A DNA stretch of 64,000 nucleotides from JAICMB01 sp963795935. Lineage in GTDB: Bacteria > Acidobacteriota > Terriglobia > Bryobacterales > Bryobacteraceae. The notes beneath the pieces are model-generated. The model had not been told where the DNA came from. It saw only the letters and a list, made by a program, of their open reading frames with translations, and searched no databases. A program made the position numbers and the translations under genes. The stretch spans positions 1 to 64,000 of the forward strand of contig CAWCJO010000017.1 of the NCBI GenBank assembly GCA_963795935.1. The letters are read 5' to 3'. Below, one piece after another: positions 56,856-64,000 of this stretch. The first letter of the stretch is position 1, and each line of letters starts with the position of its first letter.

Positions 56856-56878
56856 GTACAATGTACTAAGTACGGTAC
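56856..56878 (+). promoter_or_regulatory. GTAC-repeat operator candidate before higB
   Basis: GTAC occurs at 56856, 56863, 56870 and 56875 (the first three at 7-bp period), ending 6 bp before the ATG at 56884. GTAC is itself palindromic, so paired HTH dimers could bind. TACAAT at 56857-56862 is a -10-like box overlapping it. Autorepression by the HigA-like protein is inferred. Confidence 0.5.
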
Positions 56879-56883
56879 ACGAG

Positions 56884-57240
56884 ATGCCGGACGATCCTCG
56901 GCCGAAGAAAATCCCGCTGATCTTCTTCCGGCCCCTAACCGGCAGCGAGCCGGTACGGGAATGGCTGCAGGAACTGCCGGAAGAGGAACGGCAGGCGATA
57001 GGCAAGGACCTGTTGCGAGCACAATGGCGTTGGCCAGTAGGAATGCCGCTGTGCCGCGCGATGGGAAGCGGCCTCTGGGAAATTCGGACGGACTTGCCGG
57101 CGAAGCGCACGGCGCGCGTGTTGCTTTGCGTTTACCGTGAGCGTCTGGTCGCGCTGCACGGGTTCATCAAGAAGACCCGCGCAACGCCAGATGAGGATTT
57201 GGCGCTGGCGCGGAAGCGCAAGAAGGAGTTGGAGCAATGA
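56884..57240 (+). CDS. higB: HigB/RelE-superfamily toxin (Gp49-like)
   Basis: 118 residues: IPLIFFRPLTGSEPVREWLQ, GKDLLRAQWRWPVGMPLCRA, GLWEIRTDLPAKRTARVLLC and LHGFIKKTRATPDEDLALAR. This is the phage-derived Gp49-like/HigB family of ribosome-associated mRNA nucleases. The end overlaps the antitoxin start (ATGA, 57237-57240), giving the reverse, toxin-first order typical of HigBA. Confidence 0.88.
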   Translation: MPDDPRPKKIPLIFFRPLTGSEPVREWLQELPEEERQAIGKDLLRAQWRWPVGMPLCRAMGSGLWEIRTDLPAKRTARVLLCVYRERLVALHGFIKKTRATPDEDLALARKRKKELEQ

Positions 57241-57515
57241 GCAAGAAACACATGGGATCGAGCGTCGATGACTTCCTCAAAGACGAGGGTATTTTCGAGG
57301 AGGCGCAAGCGCAGGCGGTCAAGGAAGTCGTAGCGTGGCAACTCGCCGAGGCCATGAAGAAGAAAAAAATATCGAAGAACAAGATGGCAACGCTGCTGAA
57401 GACAAGCCGCACGCAAGTTGACCGGCTCCTCAGCGCAAAAGACGACATCACGCTGTCGAGCCTCCAACGAGCGGCTGCGATGGTAGGCCGCCGCGTCACG
57501 ATCAAGCTCGTCTAG
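57237..57515 (+). CDS. higA: HigA-type XRE antitoxin
   Basis: 92 residues. The helix-turn-helix reads MKKKKISKNKMATLLKTSRT, then QVDRLLSAKDDITLSSLQRA. It should bind the toxin and repress the promoter at the GTAC repeats. Translationally coupled to higB. Confidence 0.88.
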   Translation: MSKKHMGSSVDDFLKDEGIFEEAQAQAVKEVVAWQLAEAMKKKKISKNKMATLLKTSRTQVDRLLSAKDDITLSSLQRAAAMVGRRVTIKLV

Positions 57516-57748
57516 CTGCTCGGGACAGTTCGGGGCGTCCGGTCCATTCGTGAGCGTCAGAGTGGATAACCACGTCAAGTTGCAGTGCACGGCTCTGGGG
57601 CCGCACAAACGGATGGCCGCAGCCGCACGTTCGGTTTCCGGATTGCGCGTGACAAGGGAGCGATCCTGGCACAGCACATATGCGATGTGAGGACACGGCC
57701 AAGTGGGCCTAAAACCGGATCATTGATCTGGACTGTATACTTGATGTC
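57516..57748 (+). other. intergenic spacer, nothing supported
   Basis: No protein-coding match or RNA structure is recognised. Short open stretches on both strands look like noise. Confidence 0.4.
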
Positions 57749-59820
57749 ATGCGGGCAACGCTTGTACTTTTATTTCTTGCACCCTGCGTCATCGCTGCAA
57801 ATCAGCCGACGTTTACCTACGCCGTCCCCGCCAACACCACCGTCAGCGCTATGACCGTCGACGCGGCAGGGAAACACATACCTCACCGGCTCGACAACTT
57901 CTTCAAGCTTTCCTGCGACTGCGGGCGCGCTTCAAACCCAGTTCAGCGGCGGTACTTGCGAGGTTATTCCCGGCCTCCACGGAGTCCCTCTGGCATTGCC
58001 GTGCGCGGATGCGTTCGTGATTAAGCTGGACCCGGCGGGGAACGTCGTATTCGCGACCTATTTCGGCGGCAACGGAAACGAGACCGGTCGCGAGCGCGAT
58101 TTGCGTGGACGCGAGCGGGAATGTCTACCTGGCCGGCGCCACGGGTCCAAATACGGTCAGTCAGCCGGCTACCTTTCCGGTTACGCCCGGCGCGGCGTTC
58201 ACGAACCTGGCGGGTGGCGGATTCGTCGCTAAACTCAACTCGTCGGGAACTGCGCTGGTCTATTCGACCCTTCTTCCGGTGAATCCGCCGGCGCTGGCGA
58301 GGCAGCGGGCCGTCGCCATGGCGATCGATCCCGCGGGCGAGGTCTATATCGCGTCCACCAACACCGGGACTTTGCCATTTCCAACTACGCCCGGTGCGTT
58401 TCAGTCCACACCGCCGGCATATCCCCAATGGATCGGGCGTGGTCGCCAAGCTGAATGCGTCCGGATCGGCGCTGCTCTACGCGACGTACCTGTCCGGCAA
58501 TGGACTGACCATTCCGCAAGGAATCGCCATCGACGCGGCGGGCGATGCCTTCGTCGCCGGGTTCACCCAGGCGGCCGATTTTCCGGTCACGCTCGGAGCA
58601 TTTCAAACCGGCTACTTTCCGAGCGCGGAGTACATGGAGTTCGTGACCAAGCTGAATCCCCAGGGAACGGGCCTGGTTTATTCCACATTTCTCGGCGCCA
58701 CGCTGAACTACGCGTCGGACGTAAAAGTGGATGCACAAGGCGGGGCGTACGTGTTGGCGCAAGGCGGGGCGGAGCTGTCTTCCGGAGGCTATCTATCGCA
58801 CTTGAGCGCTGACGGATCGGCCCTTCGTCTACTCGACGTACATCCCCACCGCGACCGCCATGGATTTAGCTTTGGATTCGGCGGGCAGCGCCTTCGTTGC
58901 CGGCGCGTCGGGGATGGCGGTTCTGACGGCATCTGCGGGAGCATTTCAATCGGGGTTGGTAGGAGTCACCGGCAATGTGATCGCGGCGAAATTCACCTCC
59001 GATGGACAGTTTGCCGGCGGCAACCTACGCTTACGTAGCGCCGACTGCCGGCGCCGGGCCGCTGATCGCGTTGGCTCCCAGCGGCGCGATCATGCTGGCG
59101 GAAGGGGCTCCCGAGATGACGGTCATCAGCATTTTCCCGTGGCTGACGGTGCAGAACGCGGCGAGCGGCGCGGCGAGCACCGTCGCGCCAGGCGAGATCG
59201 TCACGCTCCGAGGTTACGGGCTTGGTCCCGCGACGGCCGCGGTCGCGGCAGATCAGGCTCCCGCGTACCAGTTGGGAGGCACCCAGGTCACCTTCGGCGG
59301 TATCGCGGCTCCCGTGTTTTCCGCGCAGTCGCAACAGGTCACCGTGCAGGCGCCGTGGGAGATCGCCGGCCAAACGTCCACGGAAGTCGTCGTCACTTAC
59401 AATGGCGGTCCGCCGGCAGGGACGTCGGCATCGGCGCCGGTGGTTGTCGCGACGGCAGCGCCGGGGATTTTCGCCGTCGCGAATTCCGACGGGACGTTGA
59501 ATTCTCCTTCAAATCCTGCAAAGGTGGGCAGTTTCATAACGATCTATGGAACCGGCGGCGGTTTGACGAATCCCCTCGGAATAACCGGGGGAGTATGGCC
59601 GATCACTGCATCGCTTGCGACCCTGAACCTGCCGGTCTCAGTGTCGATCGGGGGAACGAATGCCATTGTTCTCTACGCCGGATCGGCTCCCACGCTCGAA
59701 TCCGGATACTTCCAAATTAACGTAGCTCTGCCTTCGGGCCTTCAGGCTTCGTCGGCGGTGAATCTTGTGGTCACGGTCGGAGGCTCGTCGAGCGCAGCTG
59801 TTCCGATTTCTATTCAGTAG
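57749..59820 (+). CDS. secreted SBBP beta-propeller protein with Solibacter-type C-terminal domain
   Basis: Signal peptide MRATLVLLFLAPCVIAA. SBBP-type blades repeat the pattern VDASGNVYLAGAT, FPVTPGAAF, FVAKLNSSGTALVYST (also VVAKLNASGSALLYATYLSG and FVTKLNPQGTGLVYSTFLG). The end (about 240 residues) is the TIGR03437-like domain: ASTVAPGEIVTLRGYGLGP, GGTQVTFGGIAAPVFSAQSQ, VTVQAPWEIAGQT, and ESGYFQINVALPSGLQAS. Frames change near 57870, 58085, 58430, 58830 and 59015. Role unknown; many paralogues exist in Solibacter-like genomes. Confidence 0.75.
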
Positions 59821-59941
59821 CCGGACACTGTTTAAGTCAGGTTCAAAATCGGGTTCAATACGCGCCGACGAGGCCGAAATTGCCAACGAGCTTGGGCAAA
59901 CGCCGAACATAGGATCAATAGCATAGGCCGAGACCCGGAAT

Positions 59942-59986
59942 TTCGTAATCAGCAGGTCGCCGGTTCGATCCCGGCGGGTGGCTCCA
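59942..59986 (+). repeat. right att-like repeat (copy of tRNA-Thr 3' part)
   Basis: Identical over 45 bp to 56140-56184. The bases upstream (59900-59941) do not match the tRNA 5' half, so this is not a second tRNA gene. Confidence 0.85.
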
Positions 59987-60018
59987 GAAAACAAGCGATC
60001 TACTGGATCAGTCCTAAA

Positions 60019-60309
60019 TCAGTTCCCGGAAAGTTCCCCAATTTTTGCAGCGCTCACTGCTGCGCGCTCCAAAGCATCCAGCACCTCCTGCACAATGCCG
60101 GCGTCCTTCAAGCAGAGGACAGACCGATAATGAGCGATCAACGCCAACTCATGATACAGATCCCCACGATCGCGTCTTACGCGCCCCAGCCGGATGCAGC
60201 CTGAACCGACCACGTAGCAGGCGGCATGTGAGTTGCCGGGCCATGCGGACCCGCTTTGCGGCTCGCCTGAAGACCGGGTAATGTCCGCTATGACCGCCCG
60301 GACGGGCAC
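60019..60309 (-). CDS. hypothetical protein, possibly degraded
   Basis: 96 residues at most. The C-terminal half is helical (DLYHELALIAHYRSVLCLKD, AGIVQEVLDALERAAVSAAK). It recalls the last helices of four-helix-bundle (S23/Avd-like) proteins, but the N-terminal part does not fit. The assignment is uncertain. Confidence 0.3.
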   Translation of the reverse strand: MPVRAVIADITRSSGEPQSGSAWPGNSHAACYVVGSGCIRLGRVRRDRGDLYHELALIAHYRSVLCLKDAGIVQEVLDALERAAVSAAKIGELSGN

Positions 60310-60336
60310 CAGCGGCTACAATTGATCTGGACGTTA

Positions 60337-61422
60337 ATGAGGTCTTGGAACAGGGCCAAACTATTGTGGGGCTACTTGCGGCGCAAACCCGCGATGAATG
60401 CGCTGCCGGTGGAGTACATCGTCGAGACGACGGCAAAGTGCAACTTGTATTGTCCCATGTGCCCTCGCGAGACCCATAAGCAGCCCAAAGAGGACATGAC
60501 GGACGAGATTTTCGCGCGTCTCGTCGCGGAGTCCGGCCGCACCGCCGAGCACATGATGCTGATCGGCCTGGGCGAGCCTTTTCTCGACGACAAGATCTTC
60601 GATCGCATCGAATACTGCGATAGACATAAAATCTCTACGCTGCTTTCGACGAATGGAACGCTGCTGGACGAGGAATTCGCGGCGCGGCTGCTTGACAGCC
60701 CGCTCGAGCATATTACGCTCAGCTTCGATGGCGCGACAAAGGCCTCCTACGAGCACTATCGCAAGGGCGCCAGATTCGAGAAGGTGCGCGATAATTTCGT
60801 TCGCTTCGCGCGCATGAAGCACGAGCGCGGCTCCAAGATCCAGGTCGTGGTTCAGATGGTCCGCATGGAGAGAAATGCCGGCGAGGTCGAGGAGTTCACG
60901 CGGTTCTGGAGCGCGGCGGCCGGCGTAGACCATGTTCGCATCAAGGAAGACGAGACGAATGTGCTGCAACCCGGCGCGGTGCGCGCCGCCGGCGTCCGCT
61001 ACCGCCCTTGCCATTACCTTTGGCGCGGCCCGGTGTACGTGAAGCACAACGGAGATGTATATCCGTGCTGCCAGGCTTACATGCTCGATGGCGCGGCGAT
61101 CGGAAACGTCGCGTCTGGGGCGCTCGGCGCAATCTGGAACTCTGAGGATATGCAAGAGCTGCGGCGACTCCATGCGGCCGGGCGCGCCGGTGAGATCGAC
61201 ATGTGCGCGCGCTGCTGCGCGAGCATCCCTCACCCGGCGCTGGTCGCCGGCAGCTTGCTGTTTCATGGCAAGTTCGTCAGGCGAATGGTCCCTCTCATCG
61301 AGAGAATCGCAGCGCGATGGTTCGATCGGCCCGCCGTCATGCGGCAACCGCCGCCCGAACTGGTTCAAATTGAAATAGCGCGGAGCGGGAGCCCGGGAGA
61401 GGCGAGTTTGCCCGGGGCGTAA
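60337..61422 (+). CDS. radical SAM protein with SPASM-type C-terminal cluster region
   Basis: 361 residues from ATG at 60337 (TTG 60322 possible). Radical SAM motif CNLYCPMCP (CxxxCxxC) in ETTAKCNLYCPMCPRET, then GLGEPFLDD and ISTLLSTNGTLLDEEFAARL. The C-terminal region has YRPCHYLWRGPVYVKHNGDV with PCCQAY and MCARCCAS, giving auxiliary-cluster cysteines. Such proteins modify peptides or small molecules. No precursor peptide is recognised nearby. Confidence 0.88.
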   Translation: MRSWNRAKLLWGYLRRKPAMNALPVEYIVETTAKCNLYCPMCPRETHKQPKEDMTDEIFARLVAESGRTAEHMMLIGLGEPFLDDKIFDRIEYCDRHKISTLLSTNGTLLDEEFAARLLDSPLEHITLSFDGATKASYEHYRKGARFEKVRDNFVRFARMKHERGSKIQVVVQMVRMERNAGEVEEFTRFWSAAAGVDHVRIKEDETNVLQPGAVRAAGVRYRPCHYLWRGPVYVKHNGDVYPCCQAYMLDGAAIGNVASGALGAIWNSEDMQELRRLHAAGRAGEIDMCARCCASIPHPALVAGSLLFHGKFVRRMVPLIERIAARWFDRPAVMRQPPPELVQIEIARSGSPGEASLPGA

Positions 61423-61437
61423 CTGAGCGGCGCGCTT

Positions 61438-61788
61438 TTATGGCTTCCCGCGCTTCACGAAATCGTAGGCTTCTTTCGCGAGCTTGATCCAGTTCGCCCT
61501 TCCAGCCTCCATGGCGATCCACTCCTTCATCAATCTCCCATGACCGGGATCGAAGCGCTCGCCTTTGCCCGCGCTCACCAGTTCATCGACTCGCTGCCTG
61601 GGAAGTTTCGCGACGAATTTATCCCTCCCGAACATGGCGAAAATCTTGCCGTTTACTTTCAGGCCGTACGAGGACATCATTTTCCCCCGGCTCACGTCGC
61701 GATACGCGGTGAAAACGTCCACGACCGGCGCAAACCGCGGATCGACTTCGGCCGCTACCGTCTGCTTAGCAGTCTTTTTGATAGGCAT
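61438..61788 (-). CDS. TfoX N-terminal-domain-like protein
   Basis: 116 residues. Core: MMSSYGLKVNGKIFAMFGRD, KFVAKLPRQRVDELVSAG and MKEWIAMEAGRANWIKLAKE. This matches the TfoX/MmcQ-like small-domain family, some of which regulate competence, though most have no known role. It converges on the radical SAM gene. Confidence 0.75.
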   Translation of the reverse strand: MPIKKTAKQTVAAEVDPRFAPVVDVFTAYRDVSRGKMMSSYGLKVNGKIFAMFGRDKFVAKLPRQRVDELVSAGKGERFDPGHGRLMKEWIAMEAGRANWIKLAKEAYDFVKRGKP

Positions 61789-62076
61789 TGAGAGGAACGG
61801 AACCCGTTCGGCACTAATACCGTGAGTTCCGGTCAGGAAGTTGGGCGAGGCAGATTTCCTGCGAAGCCGTAAGGGGCTTCAAAATGGGAAAGCCCGGTTT
61901 TGAGGTCCCGTGCCGTCCATCCAATTCCGGAAAGGCGGGATTGAAACAGCAGTTAAGTTCGACTTAGAAGTAACCGGGGCCGCCGGACCGGGTGCCATCC
62001 GGTCCGGCAACCTTCATCTCAATCCTACTCGAATCGCCGGACGAATGGAAGCGCCAGAGACCCAAATATCGTCCTA
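61789..62076 (+). other. intergenic spacer, nothing supported
   Basis: No coding or RNA feature recognised between the TfoX-like gene and the end of the OmpA-family gene. Confidence 0.4.
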
Positions 62077-63852
62077 TTACCTCGGAGGTGCCGAAGGATT
62101 AGCCGGAGCCGCTGGCGCTCCGCCCGTGTTCGTGCGCGTCGAGTTTAAAGGCGTTCCAATAATGTCGCCCGAAACCACCAGTTCCACCCGCCGATTCTGT
62201 TGCCGCCCCGCAGCCGTTCTGTTGTCCGCCACCGGCATACTTTTTCCAAAACCCTTAGCGCTCACGTTATCCGGATTGATGCCCTGTGCCACCAGGTAAT
62301 CGCGAACGGTGGAAGCGCGATTTTCCGAGAGCCGCATATTGTACTCGTCGCCTCCCACGCTATCGGTGTGTCCTTCGACTTCGATCCGCAGGCCGGGGTG
62401 CCCTAGAATGATCCCCGAAATCTTGGCAAGGCGCTCGCGGGCGCCGGGCTTCAGCGTGTATTTGGCCGTGTCGAACAGCACGTCCGACATATTGACGATC
62501 AGACCTCGCGCCGTGTCGCGCGTCTGTAGGATCTGGTTGAATTGATCGAGTAACTGCTGGCGCAGAGCAGCCTGATCCTGTTCGGCCTTCTGGCGCATAC
62601 GGTCGGACTCGGCGGCGGCCAGGCGGGCCTGTTCGGCCTGTTGCGCAAGCTGCTGCTGTTGGGCGATGGCGGCCTGCCGGGCGGCCTCGGCCTCCGCCTT
62701 CGCCTGCTGCGCCATGGCCATTTCGCGCCGCGCTTCTTCGGTCGCGGACTGCGCCTGGGACGTGGCGCGCTCGGCGGCGGCCCGTTGGGCCTCGGCCTGG
62801 GCGCGTTCTGTATCGGCTTGGGCGCGTTGCGCATCGGCTTGGGCGCGGAGCTGCGCCTGCTCGCGGGCGCGCGCGTCCGCCTGGGCGCGCTCTTGCGCCT
62901 GTTTTTCCGCGTCCGCCTTGGCGGCGTTTTCACGAGCCAGGGCAGCAGCGCGCTCGTTCTCCTGCGCCTCTTCGGTTTCGCGCCGGATCGCGATTACGCG
63001 GGAGTCCTCCGCTCGCACCACCGCTTCGCGCGCCATCGTAATGACGGGCTTCTGTCCCGGTTTCTGCGTCTGATATTTCTGCGCCTGCGCCAGCGCGTCT
63101 TCGGCCTTCTGGAAACTGTCGGTGGCGTACTTGGCCGCCCCCGCGATGCGGGCCAACTGCACGGCATTCTCGGCTTCATACAGCTCAAACGGCTGTTTCT
63201 TGCTTACGTGCACCGGAACGAAGCCTGGGGCGTGCCCTTGGCTTGTGTACATCCCTCGCGGCAGCAGCTCGTATTTAGCGTTTATGGTTTCCACTACGCC
63301 CATGGTGTCGGGCCGGATCGCGTTTTCCATCACCACCACATCGCTCGGTTGCGTAACCCCGTAATACGGCTCGGCCGTGACAATCATGCCGAATGTCTGG
63401 ATCGGACTGGTGGTGTCGATCTTGCTCGAAGAGCCTGCGCCGTAGTCGTTCAGCGTCAGCTCACCTAGGTTCTGCGGACGCCCGTCCGGAGAGATCGCCC
63501 ACAGCACATAGGTGAGATACTCCGGGCCGAACGCACTCGGCGCCTGCATGTTTTTGAAATCCGCGGAAATGTGTATGACGCCGCGCTCGCTCTCCACCTT
63601 CGCGTCCCCCTTCGCGTTCGGCATCAGCGCCGTACCTTGAAAGTTCACTCTGGTGGAGCCGCCCCGATGGCGGTAATTAACGGCTTGGGCCGTGCGCCCC
63701 ACCACTTCCACGCGAAAGATCGGGGTCGGCGCGTTCTCCTGATTGGGCGGCGGCGTTTGCTGCGTGGGGTTCGGAACCTGCGCGCCCGCCAGAACTGCCG
63801 ATACGATAATCGAACCTAATAACCTCGGGAACATAGCTAAGCTTCCTTGCAT
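62077..63852 (-). CDS. OmpA-family outer-membrane protein with long coiled coil
   Basis: 591 residues from ATG at 63852, with GGAGAG upstream. Signal MFPRLLGSIIVSAVLAGAQ. An N-terminal domain (about 30-230), then an Ala/Gln/Glu/Arg-rich coiled coil (about 260-420), and a C-terminal OmpA peptidoglycan-binding domain: VLFDTAKYTLKPGARERLAK, LRIEVEGHTDSVGGDEYNMR and LSENRASTVRDYLVAQGI, with RRVELVVSG. The helix should span the periplasm and the OmpA domain bind peptidoglycan. The frame is clean. Upstream bases 63853-64000 hold only its promoter region. Confidence 0.9.
   Translation of the reverse strand: MQGSLAMFPRLLGSIIVSAVLAGAQVPNPTQQTPPPNQENAPTPIFRVEVVGRTAQAVNYRHRGGSTRVNFQGTALMPNAKGDAKVESERGVIHISADFKNMQAPSAFGPEYLTYVLWAISPDGRPQNLGELTLNDYGAGSSSKIDTTSPIQTFGMIVTAEPYYGVTQPSDVVVMENAIRPDTMGVVETINAKYELLPRGMYTSQGHAPGFVPVHVSKKQPFELYEAENAVQLARIAGAAKYATDSFQKAEDALAQAQKYQTQKPGQKPVITMAREAVVRAEDSRVIAIRRETEEAQENERAAALARENAAKADAEKQAQERAQADARAREQAQLRAQADAQRAQADTERAQAEAQRAAAERATSQAQSATEEARREMAMAQQAKAEAEAARQAAIAQQQQLAQQAEQARLAAAESDRMRQKAEQDQAALRQQLLDQFNQILQTRDTARGLIVNMSDVLFDTAKYTLKPGARERLAKISGIILGHPGLRIEVEGHTDSVGGDEYNMRLSENRASTVRDYLVAQGINPDNVSAKGFGKSMPVADNRTAAGRQQNRRVELVVSGDIIGTPLNSTRTNTGGAPAAPANPSAPPR
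62600..62960 (-). repeat. low-complexity coiled-coil repeat region
   Basis: About 120 codons made of short units such as RAQAD and QAEAQRA. DNA units of 15-30 bp recur (GGCGCGTT and GCCTGGGCGC in plus-strand sense). It encodes the periplasmic coiled coil of the OmpA-family protein. Confidence 0.6.
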
Positions 63853-64000
63853 ATTTCTCTCCACGTCGTAACAAGTGTAACGTAATAGACTTACCGTGCC
63901 GCACTCCGCCGGGTCGGCAGAAACGGTGAAAAAATTACTCGCCAGCCGTCCGCTCTTACACTTCAAAAATAGCGTAAGCCTGCGCCAGGGACTGCATGGG

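Larger units (their letters stand above)
56185..59941. mobile_element. putative tRNA-Thr-integrated island, no integrase visible
   Basis: The 3.76-kb segment lies between perfect 45-bp repeats of the tRNA-Thr 3' half. Inside are an unrecognised minus-strand gene, a HigBA-like toxin-antitoxin pair and a secreted beta-propeller protein. No tyrosine recombinase is found, so this would be a deleted or mobilisable remnant. Related GGTTCAA-rich pairs (56221-56244 and 59840-59864) sit just inside both ends. Confidence 0.7.

Noticed and set aside
59942..59986. Second tRNA gene
   Set aside because: Only the 3' half is present; the acceptor 5' strand and D arm are missing.
59638..59994. Minus-strand open frame starting MFSGATRRDRTGDLLITK
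   Set aside because: This peptide is the familiar false translation antisense to tRNA sequence; the frame crosses the tRNA repeat and the end of the propeller gene.
60337..61422. RiPP biosynthesis cluster around the radical SAM gene
   Set aside because: No short precursor frame or peptide-binding partner is recognisable nearby; the neighbours are a TfoX-like gene and an OmpA-family gene.

Overview
The window looks like chromosomal DNA of an acidobacterium close to Solibacter/Bryobacter. It is GC-rich. It carries several marks of that group: an ADOP-type duplicated permease (12882-15392), a secreted beta-propeller protein ending in the Solibacter-type C-terminal domain (57749-59820), an Oar-like receptor remnant at the left edge, very large TPR lipoproteins, DUF362 proteins with export signals, and a PEP-CTERM protein. 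This assignment rests on recognising protein families by eye, not on a phylogeny.

Layout. 1-6771: receptor remnant, PEP-CTERM protein, TPR lipoprotein and a TMTC-like membrane TPR protein, all on the minus strand. 6842-11897: LysR regulator, RluE-type pseudouridine synthase, a HicAB pair with a broken toxin, an ECF sigma/anti-sigma/secreted-protein set and a zinc-ribbon coiled-coil protein. 12029-19474: cupin, glyoxalase-like gene, ADOP permease, an operon of two signal-less trypsin-like proteases plus a LuxR-type regulator, and a Gfo/Idh oxidoreductase. 19500-21680: a scrambled zone with two chimeric gene fossils. 21707-28710: M48-like protein, then a set of exported proteins (amidohydrolase, RidA-like, two DUF362 proteins) and a ZIP transporter. 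28712-32872: scpA, two envelope genes, scpB, rluB and a CoA-binding protein. 32869-37797: minus-strand CAAX-protease-like, TPR lipoprotein, Ig-like and TolC-like genes. 37859-40291: glyA and a glycosyltransferase. 40755-44234: a tightly coupled three-gene signalling operon. 44247-55909: HPt protein, esterase, FG-GAP protein, UDP-sugar decarboxylase, Fe-S oxidoreductase, VapBC, a PAS histidine kinase, a CusRS-like two-component pair, STAS, redoxin and nuoI. 56109-59986: tRNA-Thr and an apparent 3.8-kb island between 45-bp direct repeats. 60019-63852: radical SAM, TfoX-like and OmpA-family genes.

The best candidate for a new system is 40755-44234. A LiaF-like membrane protein, a LytS-like histidine kinase and a single protein joining a Hanks-type Ser/Thr kinase, a receiver and a LytTR DNA-binding domain overlap one another. 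An orphan HPt protein lies just beyond. This resembles a LiaFSR cassette rebuilt from LytSR parts with a Ser/Thr kinase fused to the regulator.

Caution: about 30 or more reading-frame breaks are visible. Many lie at short homopolymer runs inside conserved genes (glyA, rluB, nuoI, vapB), which suggests sequencing indels rather than decay. Coordinates of such genes span the breaks. A few loci (HicA toxin, PIN fragment, 20.4-21.6 kb) do look truly degenerate.
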